Both the position numbers and the translations under genes were made by a program. 64,000 bases of DNA from Cordylochernes scorpioides (lineage: Eukaryota; Arthropoda; Arachnida; Pseudoscorpiones; Chernetidae), in NCBI GenBank assembly GCA_030710605.1, contig CP092868.1, positions 24,075,047-24,139,046 of the forward strand. Direction: 5' to 3'. Positions 35,546 through 44,399 of this stretch are shown in pieces. Each line of letters begins with the position of its first letter. Position 1 is the first letter of the stretch. Below the pieces are notes generated by a model. The model saw nothing but the letters and a program-made list of their open reading frames with translations. It ran no database searches and was not told where the DNA came from.

Positions 35546-36050
35546 AAGTTTATACCAAGTCCTTTCTTTTTTCTTTCCCCTTATTTAATACATTGTATAT
35601 AACATTGCTGATTATTGTTACTATTACTGTTATTCCTGTATATAACTTCTTCTACTTGGAGAATCTGTACAAGATCAAAATGTTTTAATAGAGCTTTTTG
35701 TTGTTGTTGTGTATAAGTTTATACCAAGTTCTTTCTTTCTTCTTTCCCCTTATTTAATACATTGTAAATAACATTGCTGATTATTGTTACTATTACTGTT
35801 ATTTCTGTATATACCTTCTTCTACTTGGAGAATCTGTACAAGATCAAAATGTTTTAATAGAGCTTTTTGTTGTTGTTGTGTATAAGTTTATACCAAGTTC
35901 TTTCTTTCTTATTGCCCCTTATTTGATACATTGTAAATAACATTGCTGATTATTGTTACTATTACTGTTATTCCTGTATATACCCTCTTCTACTTGGAGA
36001 ATCTGTATAAGATCAAAATATCTTAATAAAGATTTTTGTTGTTGTTGTTG
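35543..36050 (+). repeat. Three tandem 169-bp LINE 3'-end units
   Basis: Units begin at 35543, 35712 and 35881, each TATAAGTTTATACCAAGT ... ACTTGGAGAATCTGTA ... TTTTAATAGAGCTTTTTG followed by (TTG)n. Poly(TTG)-tailed 3' ends of the same kind end the LINE at 31352-31797. A head-to-tail triplet of 3' ends is unusual. Confidence 0.8.
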
Positions 36051-36185
36051 AATTTCGACTTACTCATTAGAGAAGTGTAATTGGAGCTTGGAAAAATCTT
36101 GTGATTAAATAAGGCTGTGGTCTTATATCCGGTATAGGTTTTAAATCAAGAATCGAATAATTATTCTTATTTTATTAACAATTTA

Positions 36186-36495
36186 GGGGGTCGGTGGAAG
36201 GTTGGTTAAACCGTTTAGTTTTCGACCACTATGACCCAGGTTCGATTCCCGCATTGGACACTTTTTTCTTTAAAAAAAATGCTCCAATGGCCCCCGATTC
36301 TTGCAAAAGTCCAACCCCACCAGCGAGTGCAAGTAACCAAACGGGGCTCTGGCACATTTTGTAAGTGCAAAATCGAACTGCTTTTCACATGTGTAGACAT
36401 GTGGTGCGCTTACAGTAAAAGCGGTCGCTAACTACCCACCATGATTATTATGGCCTGTACCACGTGAACTAGGGATAAGCAAAAAAAAAAAAAAA
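36186..36495 (+). mobile_element. tRNA-derived SINE with 10-bp target duplication
   Basis: Best-preserved copy: GGGTCGGTGGAAGGTTGGTT, B-box GGTTCGATTCCCGC, CCAACCCCACCAGCG, AACGGGGCTCTGGCAC, ACCCACCATGATTATTATGG, CTAGGGATAAGC and a 15-A tail. TAACAATTTA flanks both ends (36176-36185 and 36496-36505). The head resembles a class II tRNA. Confidence 0.92.
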
Positions 36496-36505
36496 TAACA
36501 ATTTA

Positions 36506-36775
36506 CATTTTTAAAAACTTTTCATGTTTTCAGTAAATAATTATTTAAGAAAGATTAATAATATTCAGAGCACACACGCCCCTCTCTTCAAGAAAGTATT
36601 GAAAAAATAACTAATTTTTAAAGCAAACTCCAAAGAAATCTTTTTAGAATATTTTAGGAATTTATTGATTACATCTCTAAACATTTCTCTCTAACTTCTG
36701 AAAAATAAAACACAAAAATATGAAATTTTTATATATTTATCAATCATTTTCATTTCTCTAAAATTGAAAGATTAT
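36506..36775. other. AT-rich intergenic DNA
   Basis: Nothing recognised. Confidence 0.5.
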
Positions 36776-36981
36776 ACACTCATGGATAAAACTTAAGGAA
36801 GTTTTACCTTTTACCATGTATGTAGGGATTCAGACAATAACTCTGAAAAATATTACAGTAATCTTTATTGAAGACATACGAGATAACTAAATATGAACAA
36901 AATTGCTTCTTTCTCCTTAAAAAAAAAAAGATGACCGGCGATATCAAAGACTTTCCATTTCCTTAAGTTTTATCCATAAGT
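36776..36981 (+). mobile_element. Tc1/mariner-like MITE, single-unit form
   Basis: TACACTCATGGATAAAACTT ... CCTTAAGTTTTATCCATAAG+TGTA; terminal inverted repeats with TA, one 111-bp unit inside, and an A-rich run before GATGACCGGCGATATCAA. Confidence 0.82.
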
Positions 36982-37278
36982 GTATTTTATATTTGTGAAA
37001 CGGGAATGATATGTAGTTTATATATTTTATTTTCAAATTATATAAATGTATTTATCATTTTAATAGTGTTTTTTTTTTCCAAATATTGATATTGAGTAAA
37101 AGTTTCAGCACATATATTTTATATAGAAAATTTTGATATGTCCTTTTTATTTATTATTAATTATAAAGATTTTAACCATTATATTGAGACGCCATTTTTA
37201 AAAAGTAATGTGTTTTTTTAGTTAGTTCTTTAAAATAACATATATGTATACAAAGCACAAACACGCCATCCATACATA
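36982..37278. other. AT-rich intergenic DNA
   Basis: Nothing recognised. Confidence 0.5.
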
Positions 37279-37571
37279 TAAAATGGAAGGATTTAAAAGC
37301 ACGAATGTTTCTTTTATACATAATACAAACTTCTACTGTCCTTACTGCGATGAAAAAATATATTGGGAGGGCTTGGCTTATCAGTGGTGAACCCTCCCAG
37401 CGGTTTCGCCAATTTAATCCACAAGACCGCTTCTCAGCGGCGAAATCTGTGGGAGGGTTCACCACTGATGAGCCAAGCCCTCCCAATATATTTTTTTCAT
37501 CGCAGTGAGGACAGTAGAAGTTTGTATTATGTATAAAAGAAACATTCGTGCTTTCAAATCCTTCCATTTTA
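37279..37571. mobile_element. Large near-perfect palindrome
   Basis: Arms of about 120 bp (TAAAATGGAAGGATTTAAAA ... GTGGTGAACCCTCCCA and the inverse) enclose a loop with GCGGTTTCGCC and CGCTTCTCAGCGGCGAAA. Each arm holds a GGGAGGG...CCCTCCC hairpin around TTCACCACTGATGAGCC. It belongs to the 35322-35545 family. Overlapping frames on both strands arise from the palindrome. Confidence 0.85.
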
Positions 37572-37597
37572 AACATATATGTATGTATATAATATTG

Positions 37598-37642
37598 TCC
37601 TCGAACGCGTTTCGGGCTTTTGGCCCTCGTCAGCCTGGTGCA
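37598..37642 (-). ncRNA. Family-B hammerhead, intact core but broken stem I
   Basis: On the minus strand: CTGACGA, stem II GGGC-CAAAA-GCCC, GAAA, the ACGCGT palindrome, T17, then CGAGG. All core bases fit. Stem I (CCAGG against CGAGG) has mismatches relative to the family's CCACG/CGTGG. Confidence 0.5.
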
Positions 37643-37669
37643 GGCTTTTTTCAAATGTTCAGCATATTT

Positions 37670-37890
37670 ACGCAAGTTTGACTTTAAATACTCATTTCTT
37701 GATTTCTCAAGAAGCCTCTAGGACTAAAACATTTTTGGGTGGTAGAGGTACAGACTGCACCACGTTGCGAGGGCCAACAACCAGAAACGCGTTCGTGGTT
37801 TGATTTTTTGTGATTTATCAAGAAAATGGGTTGGCCAAATATCAAGGAAAAGGTTAAATCAACGGTTAGTTTATTTCTGTTCCACTAGAT
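37670..37890 (+). mobile_element. Family-B hammerhead element, partial
   Basis: ATACTCATTTCTTGATTTCT, CAAGAAGCCTCTAGG, GTAGAGGTACAG, then a damaged hammerhead (CACG, TTGCGA, stem II remnant, GAAA at 37784-37787, ACGCGT, CGTGG). Next come GATTTATCAAGAAAATGGG and GGCCAAATATCAAGGAAAAG. The same order is seen in 59588-59912, inverted. The outer arms are missing or decayed. Confidence 0.6.
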
Positions 37891-38606
37891 ATATTTAATC
37901 AAAAGATATTAAAAAATATATTTTAACAAAATCCATTAAATTAAAATAAATATTGAAAAAAATAACTATAATAGAAAAAAAGCAAATTTAAATTAAATAT
38001 ATGTATATTAATATTCTCTCAAAATATTTTTTACGTTTTTTAAAAATGTATTGTGAAAAAAAAAAGAAAGAGATTAAAAATTAAGTTGCTAACAAATAAA
38101 TATTTTCCAAATATTTTTCATTATAACTAAAAAATGTGCTCTGTGAATAAGAAATTTAAATTAAATATTGCAAACAAAAATAAACATTTTCTAAAGAGAG
38201 TTTTGCATAACAAAATTAAGGGTTAAATAAGTTTTAAATTAAAATCAAACGATTTATTTAAATTCAAAAGATTTGGCTTTATTATCGATCTGTATTTTGA
38301 AAGAAGGTATTTTAAATTAAATAATGTTTCTCTTACCTGCAATTAAATAAAAGCAGAAGATTCCAACTTCAACACAATTGGAATTTTACATCCCTGAAAA
38401 CCAACCAAACGATATGTTAGTTTTATAATTGTTCTTATTTTTATAGACAAAATGAGACCAAATTATCTTTTAATTAAAATATTTATCCTTTTTTTCTTAA
38501 AAATAATCAATTGATAAAAAGTTATTTTAAATTTTTACACATTAACATTTTAAAAACATTTGAAATAAACATATAATTAGGTTAAAATACTAGATAATAA
38601 TATAGT
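37891..38606. other. Very AT-rich intergenic DNA
   Basis: Over 700 bp with no frame, repeat family or RNA gene that I can support. Confidence 0.6.
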
Positions 38607-38822
38607 TTTAAAAATAGAGCAATCCATAAATAAATCTTTAATTAAAAAATCATTTATTGGATCAAAATATCATTTATTTTACCAATATTTCCAATTATTG
38701 ACGTTATGTGGCGCTGAGTTTGTTGTTGATACACATTAATATGTTATAATACCTTGATAAAGGTTGGCGTTCAACCAATTGAAATATTGATGAAAATAAA
38801 TGATATTTTGATTCAATATACA
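38607..38822. mobile_element. Foldback with TTGATAAAGG stem-loop
   Basis: AAAATATCATTTATTTTACC and AATATTTCCAATT are mirrored by AATTGAAATATTGATGAAAA, TAAATGATATTTTGATTCAA. The centre reads CCTTGATAAAGGTTGGCGTT, then CAACCAATTGAAATATTG, a hammerhead-like order (TTGATAA, hairpin, GAAA, ATAT). Relatives: 47440-47620 and 48020-48140. Confidence 0.6.
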
Positions 38823-39240
38823 CACACAAAAGCCTTTATTAGGGACTTGCCCCATACAGATTCTCCCAATTAGGTAAGGTAATAATCATCTTGTGTTATT
38901 TACATAGAAATTGAACTGGCTTTACTCTTCGTCTCAAAGTCATTCACTTGTTGACTGGTCCTTACATAATGATGATCTAAAAAATTTATAGCAAGCTATT
39001 GCCTTAGATTTGTTTGCTGATATTTTTGAAAGCAATACGTAGGGTTAAGTGTTGGTACATTTAATTTGTTGATATAGGGCCTTCCTCTCTACATCAAGGG
39101 CTGTACATTTAAGCAGGTAATGGGGGAGTTATTTAATAATTTCCTTGTCACACAGTGTACATATTAAGTTTTTGGCCTCAAACGTCAGAACGTGGTTTTA
39201 TTGATGATCTAAAATAGTCGCCACTGATCCAATATATGCC
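38823..39240 (-). pseudogene. Decayed LINE 3' end (C-terminal ORF2 plus UTR)
   Basis: On the minus strand the tail reads GGGAGAATCTGTATGGGG ... CTAATAAAGGCTTTTGTGTG. Upstream, a broken frame gives CTLCDKEIIK, a stop, then LPHYLLKCTALDVERKAL, matching the C-x2-C ... H-x4-C region at the C-terminus of I/Jockey-type ORF2. It contains stops and is 5'-truncated. Confidence 0.6.
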
Positions 39241-39337
39241 TTTTTAATTAAAGATCATAATATATTTATAATACACATACACGAAGAAAAATAATATATT
39301 TTCGATAATAAAATCAATTACTTTTAAAATTACAAAA

Positions 39338-39972
39338 TATATTCTCACAATGAGTTTTTTTTTTATTACAAAACGCTAGCTTTCAAGTGATAATCACTCT
39401 TCAACGGGCTTAATAGATTTTTTTGTAAATATTTCTTGTAGGATATAGTCGATGTTTTATTAAGTCTGTGGTAGTTAATTAACAATAATCCACATAAACA
39501 TTTCTTGCAAAATCAAGTTTTTGTTTTATTGTTATCACTAAGGTTATACCTTGTTATTGTTATTATATTCAGACAACAAAAATAATAAGAATGAATCCAA
39601 TTAAATAGAAAAAAATATGAATTAGATAATAAAAATTTTGCATATTTGCAACAAACAAATATGAACTGTAAAAAGCAAATAAAATTTACATAAAATAATA
39701 TAATCTTTCTCCATTTTTATTTCCCACTTTCATTGGTTTCTCCGTCTTGTAACCCCAAGGAGAATCCTCTGTAAGACCTGTGTGTCTTAATAAAGGCTTT
39801 TGTGTGTGTGTGAAATTTATATAAAATAGAAATACAAAACAATAATTTTTACATGTCCCCTACAAGCCCGTTGAAGAGCGATTATCGTTTGAAAGATAGC
39901 GTTTTTTAATAAAAAGAAACTCATTGTGAGAAAATATTTGGGATTTTTAAAACTTTTTCACAATTTTATCAT
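39338..39972. mobile_element. Foldback with hammerhead-like arms
   Basis: The left arm (39338-39450) CTCACAATGAGTTTTTTTTT, AACGCTAGCTTTCAAGTGAT is mirrored at 39840-39972 (CGTTTGAAAGATAGCGTTTT ... CTCATTGTGAGAAAATATTT). Each arm contains TTGAAGA, a GTGA-TTA-TCAC hairpin and TTGAAAGCTAGC. The middle holds a LINE tail at 39720-39815. A single arm recurs at 13545-13750. Confidence 0.65.
39720..39815 (+). mobile_element. LINE 3'-tail fragment
   Basis: GTAACCCCAAGGAGAATCCT, GTGTGTCTTAATAAAGGC, then a (TG)n tail; the same type of 3' end as 31740-31797 and 38823. Confidence 0.6.
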
Positions 39973-39998
39973 GAATAGAAAATCAATTACTAGTAACA

Positions 39999-40607
39999 TC
40001 TATACAGTGGTACCTCGACATACGAGCGCCTCGACATACGAGTTTTTCGAGATACGAGCCGACGAGCAAGTGATTTTTTGCTTTGAGTTACGAGCGAAAT
40101 TCGAGATACGAGTTCGGTTCGGTAGTGTTGAAGATATTAATCTGTGATTTTAAATGGGAATTTTGTATGGGGAAATTTGCTTCGAGATACGAGTAATTCA
40201 AGATACGAGCAAGGTTGCGGAACGAATTAAACTCGTATGTCGAGGTACCACTGTATATATAAATATCAATGTTTGTATGTTTGTTTGTTTGTATGTCCGG
40301 TATACAAATTCGCAGTAGTTCACTAATTCAAATCAAAATTTCCATACATAGGTAAAAAAAAATACGGAGAAGACGATAGGCTATTTTAAAATATATATAA
40401 ATCAATTATTAAAACTATATATTCAGATTATTCTACTTAGCTCACGAACAGCGCCCTCTATCAAAGATTAGATTAAATTATGCTGATGCAAACAAACAGA
40501 TAATGCTAATAACAAACAATTATAAAAAAATCTTATCTAAATATATATCACTCGGGTAGATATGCACACGGGTCAATCCCGGGGCGAAGCCCGGGTCACC
40601 CGTCTAG
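39999..40607 (+). mobile_element. Non-autonomous Helitron
   Basis: Starts TCTATA directly after an A (39998) and ends CTAG (40604-40607) directly before a T: the A|TC...CTRR|T signature. A 3' subterminal hairpin CCCGGGGC-GAA-GCCCGGG lies about 10 nt before the end. No Rep/helicase frame. A Tigger MITE (40005-40253) has jumped into its first bases. Confidence 0.85.
40005..40253. mobile_element. Tigger-type MITE nested in a Helitron
   Basis: CAGTGGTACCTCGACATACG ... CGTATGTCGAGGTACCACTG with TA duplications (40003-40004, 40254-40255). Its two ends match those of the 806-bp element at 58779-59584, so it is a deeper deletion derivative of the same family. Confidence 0.92.
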
Positions 40608-40760
40608 TAATCTATAAATAAAGATGGATTAGCGCGCCATCTGTTAAAAGAAATTGAAACTAATTTTGACACGGATGTTTCTTTTTTTGAAATAAAACAA
40701 TTTTCTACTGTCCCCCTTTCTGCAATGATAAAATAAATATATACAAAAAACAAGGAATAT
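40608..40760. mobile_element. GCGCGCCATCTGTTA-type remnant
   Basis: AGCGCGCCATCTGTTAAAAG, GATGTTTCTTTTTTTG, TTTTCTACTGTCC and TGCAATGAT match the left half of the 59950-60140 and 37279-37571 family. Confidence 0.55.
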
Positions 40761-40954
40761 TTACTATAAAAGAAGTAGATAATAAAGGTTATATTTGTAT
40801 TTTTATTAATATTTATATTCACATTTATATTGATCTAAAGAGACAAAAGTCGCCTTTCACGTCAAAACCAGACGCCACATATTGACCTTCGCCGCAAACT
40901 AGCGGCCTCGGGTCGGTGACAAAGACACAACACTAGCTTTGGTAAACTGAAAAG

Positions 40955-41008
40955 TGTCCACCTAGAGACCATGGTTTCGGGCTAATGGCCCTCGTCAGTC
41001 TAGGGCGG
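40955..41008 (-). ncRNA. Type I hammerhead ribozyme (family A), complete
   Basis: Minus strand 5' to 3': stem I strand GTCC-GC-CCTAGA; core CTGACGA (CUGANGA); stem II GGGC-CATTA-GCCC; GAAA; stem III C-CATG-G closed by the A15.1-U16.1 pair; cleavage triplet GTC; stem I strand TCTAGG-T-GGAC. Stem I therefore has 6 bp, a GC/U internal loop and 4 more bp, a typical place for loop I-loop II contacts. All conserved core bases are present, so self-cleavage is plausible; activity is not shown by sequence alone. Confidence 0.8.
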
Positions 41009-41022
41009 ACTTATATGTCAAT

Positions 41023-41188
41023 ACAATATAATGCGACTTGTGATTGTAAAACGACATTTGAAAATTATATCGCAAGTGTTTCTTTTCAACGAAAAATCAA
41101 AATTTATTTTTATTTTTAAAGGAGAAATAACGATTATTTCTAACCTTAGGAATGAGGTATGAAAGGATGAATTGTGAAGAGTAATGAT
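41023..41188 (+). mobile_element. Nested half copy of the tRNA-Thr foldback
   Basis: AATATAATGCGACTTGTGAT, GACATTTGAAAATTAT, TTTCTTTTCAACGAAAAATC, GGAGAAATAACGATTATTTC and GAAGAGTAATGATAAA are the family's left arm. It stops before the tRNA part. Confidence 0.75.
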
Positions 41189-41420
41189 AAATTATATGTG
41201 GCGTCTGGTTTTGAGGTCTATTTTGACGGGAGAGGCGACCCTTGTCTCTTTAGATCAATATCCTCCCGGCAAAATTCTCATCTATATTTATATTTATGTG
41301 TGAAAATAATAAAATAATAATAATAATAATGGCCAGGTGTTGGTATTGTTACGTAGAAATAAAAGCACATTCCAGATGGAGAATTTTTAACGCCTTGCCA
41401 AATTCTTTATTTTTATTTAC

Positions 41421-41465
41421 TTCTCCTGATGAAGACAAAATATTTTTGTCGAAACGTTGAGAAAA
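41421..41465 (+). ncRNA. Hammerhead-like motif with ACGU stem III
   Basis: TTCTC, CTGATGA, A, a 7-bp stem II GACAAAA-TAT-TTTTGTC, GAAA, the ACGT palindrome, T, GAGAA. Stem I TTCTC/GAGAA is perfect. The one departure is an extra A between CUGAUGA and stem II. With a palindromic 4-nt stem III this would work best as a dimer. The surrounding 41290-41520 resembles no coding sequence. Confidence 0.45.
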
Positions 41466-41520
41466 TAAAAAAACTCCAACTGGCCGAAGTGTCTATTTTT
41501 CATATAAATTAATTGATTTT

Positions 41521-42639
41521 ATTAAATTAATAACCTATATATAAAAAGATATGTGTGTATTCATTGAAGGCTGAAGAAATGTCTTTTTTTGCAATGATTA
41601 TCATCCTTTTACACTCTTACAAGATATAACTATCTATAATAACTTTTTTATAAGCTGTAATGCTTATGAACTATCTTTAGCCTCTCACAAATGTCCTTTG
41701 ATTAATAAATAGAAACATCGTTTGATTAATAAAACCTACTCTAGTTTACGACCTAGCGACATCTTTCGGGTGAAAATAGAACTAGAATTCAATATATGAA
41801 AGAAAACATTATGAAAAGAGATGGAAAAAAACTAAAATAAATACCGACATTTTCATATATAAAGGAAAACCTATCAAGTCGTTTTTTTTTTATTTCCAGT
41901 TAGACTCTTTGAGGCAATCCACAGATTTTTCACATGAAACGACCATAAATGGAATAGACTGCTTTTTAACGGCTTTCATTCCCATTGGCTAACGGTATTT
42001 TACGATCAGACGAGAGTGAGGTTCTGTCGTCTGCTAACGCGCGCCATTTTTTTTAAGCCTAAATTATTGAACGATATTAATCTTTACGATTATTATTTTA
42101 AGTAGAGTCAATAATAATGAAAAAAGAGTTCTTTTTGAAGAGAAATACTCAATGATATCATGTTGAAGGACTTAATGGTTTATATCTTTTTGGACTTTGT
42201 TCCTTTTAAAGAACCAACTATGAAACCATTGGTGAATAGTTTTGTTCGTTAAAAGAAATTTGCGTTAAACAATATATATTCGATTCTTGATCTAATACAA
42301 ATTTAGGTAACTAGAAATTCTTGATTCTAAATCATATACCTATAAATCATCAATATATAAATTACTTTTCGCAAACAATTATTGTTTACAAGTGTTAAAA
42401 CACTTATTAAAATAAAACACGGTATGTTTTTACACAGCTATGCAATTAAAAAAACATTGTATTCCTTAATGCCCCTCATTATTTTAAAAATCTAAAATTG
42501 CATATTGGACAAATAAATATTTTGTAACTAAATCCAATCTGGTTTTTAACTAAGATAGGTTTTAACTTCTGATTAATTTGCATATACTAGGATTGTATAT
42601 GGGAATAGAGAACGGATAATATTTGCATACAGGTTGGCT
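41521..42639. other. AT-rich intergenic DNA
   Basis: About 1.1 kb without a gene or repeat that I can name. A short GC patch with CAGACGAGAGTGAGG near 42008 recurs elsewhere (26350) but is too short to classify. Confidence 0.5.
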
Positions 42640-42800
42640 TTTTTTCTGGATTTTCCAAAACTGGTGTTGGGGGACACATTCATTTATCAGCACCTCTGAT
42701 AGTTTTACAGTAGGTTAATAAATAAATGCATTGTTTTAATGGCAGAGCGCCATCTAAAAATGCTTTAAATTCTAAAATGTGAGAGGGCAGGATATGCCTT
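42640..42800. mobile_element. Two fused foldback remnants
   Basis: 42655-42680 has TTCCAAAACTGGTGTTGGGG (family-A downstream motif). 42728-42800 has TGGCAGAGCGCCATC and GGGCAGGATATGCCTTTTTA (right half of the GGCATATCCTG family). Both are incomplete. Confidence 0.5.
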
Positions 42801-42865
42801 TTTAGTTTTTAATATCAACAACACCTGGGACCCCTTTCTTATATTTTTTTCACATAAACTAATAT

Positions 42866-43033
42866 TAAAAATAAAAATGGCATATCCTGACCAGGAGCAC
42901 ATGTGCTTTTACAGAAGGCAGAGCGCCATCTGGTGGAAGAGAAATCAACTAAACATTGATCCACCAGATGGCGCTCTGCCTTCTGTAAACATGTGCTCCT
43001 GGTCAGGATATGCCATTTTTATTTTTATTATCA
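42866..43033. mobile_element. 168-bp hairpin element (GGCATATCCTG family)
   Basis: Nearly perfect arms (AAAAATGGCATATCCTGACC, AGGAGCACATGTGCTTTTAC, AGAAGGCAGAGCGCCATCTG and the inverse) around a 24-nt loop. It lacks the central hammerhead carried by 59588-59912. Each arm contains GCGCCATCTGGTGG or CCACCAGATGGCGC, a full match to the CTCF core consensus, in opposite orientation. Confidence 0.88.
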
Positions 43034-43184
43034 ACACCTAACCTTTTTATTATTTTTTTCTGCCATTTTTTCATAAACTAATATATAAATATAAAATTTA
43101 TTTTTATTTAACATTTACTCAATATTTGCTCTTAGAGAATAGTGCAATGAATATGTTAGAAATAGTTAATATATTTATATTTTG

Positions 43185-43560
43185 TAAAACGACATTTGAA
43201 AATTATCCCGAATGTGTTTCCTTTGAACGAATAATCAAAATTTATTCCAAGGAGAAATAACGGTTTTTTCTAACCTTAGGGATGAGGTATGAATTATGAA
43301 GAGTAATGATAAACGGAAAAATAAAAGTGTCCAGGGATGGGAACCGAACCCACAGTATTCCGCTTACCGGGCAGATGACATGTTCACTTTTATTTTTTTA
43401 CGTCCATCATTACTCTTCACAATTCATACCTCATCCCTAAAGTTAGAAATAATCGTTATTTCTCCTTGGAATAAATTTTGATTATTCGTTCAAAAGAAAC
43501 ACATGCGGGATAATTTTCAAATGTCTTTTACAATCACAAGCCGCATTATATTGTATTGTA
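43185..43560. mobile_element. Foldback with tRNA-Thr-like centre (second full copy)
   Basis: Left arm ACGACATTTGAAAATTATCC ... TAATGATAAACGG; right arm TCATTACTCTTCACAATTCA ... AATGTCTTTTACAATCACAA, GCCGCATTATATTG. The centre is a minus-strand tRNA-like sequence, CATCTGCCCGGTAAGCGGAA (anticodon GGT) and GTGGGTTCGGTTCCCA. The D region is damaged. Confidence 0.8.
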
Positions 43561-43609
43561 AAATACTTATATTTTAATATATTAAAATAATAATAGAAAT
43601 TTGCTTTAT

Positions 43610-44215
43610 ATCAAAAAGAATCACGACGTCAAAAATAGTTTTAATTTATTACAACAAATGGCGCGCTATTTCATCATATTAATATAGTAAACTAGTCTCT
43701 GTTTATCGTGTATATGTATATAAGTTATTATTAGTAATAGTTAATAACACTTTCTCGTCTGTTGACACAGCAAATAATTACACTTCTCGTCTGCTTAGCT
43801 AAATCTGAAAAGTTAGAAGAGAGAGTTAATATTAAATTTATTCTTCTAACTGTCGACCTGGCTTCGCCCAGTTTTTACCCGATTGAAAGTTTGCCTATAA
43901 CACATATTTGTTAACATATTATTTTCAGGGGCAAACATCCACTCTTTACTGAATCTATTCTTGTCAAGATAGAAATTGATGTTTGTTACTTTTCTTCATC
44001 ACAACTACTGAATAAATCATTGGTAAATTTTGCACATATTGGTAGCTGAATATATATATTTACATATAATCTAATCAAAAACTGATATTAAAAAAAAAAT
44101 TAATTTTCATATTTTGGAGTTATAAAATGTTAATATTTATTTTATAATGAATCTGTGAATAACCAGGCTTCGCCCGGCTTCTCCCCTAGTGAATGTTTGC
44201 CAGGCGAATGGCAAG
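43610..44215 (-). mobile_element. Helitron ends and other remnants
   Basis: 43610-43690 is a half copy of the ATGGCGCGC palindromic family. 43850-43920 and 44155-44205 carry inverted Helitron 3' hairpins (CTGGCTTCGCCCAG and CAGGCTTCGCCCGGC on the plus strand) with the adjacent GGCAAAC...CACT context seen at 47210 and 57800. The CTAG termini are decayed. Confidence 0.55.
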
Positions 44216-44399
44216 TGTTAATTATTATAATTATACCATCATCACTCTCTAATTATAGTAGTCGCGCTAGAATTCCAAAATAATAAACAAGTATTACTTG
44301 TCATTAGAATTCGTGTCATCTTCAAATGTTTGCTTTTTCAAATAATATATTTTTCACTTTAGAGTGATAATATAAGAAAGATTCAATTATAATAAATAA

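Larger units (their letters stand above)
40830..41290. mobile_element. Foldback carrying an intact hammerhead
   Basis: The left end ATTGATCTAAAGAGACAAAA, GTCGCC ... AGACGCCACATATTGACC is mirrored by TGTGGCGTCTGGTTTTGAGG ... AGAGGCGACCCTTGTCTCTT, TAGATCAATATCCTCCCGGC. On the minus strand the hammerhead is followed by CCAAAGCTAGTGTTGTG and CACCGACCCGAGGCCGC. A half copy of the tRNA-Thr foldback (41023-41188) sits inside. Confidence 0.8.

Noticed and set aside
37440-37480. CACTGATGAGCC within GGGAGGG...CCCTCCC as a hammerhead
   Set aside because: CUGAUGAG is present, but no GAAA or cleavage triplet follows. The sequence folds as a simple hairpin instead.
37172-37675. 167-codon minus-strand frame
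   Set aside because: It runs through both arms of a palindrome and into a hammerhead element; no domain and mirrored composition.
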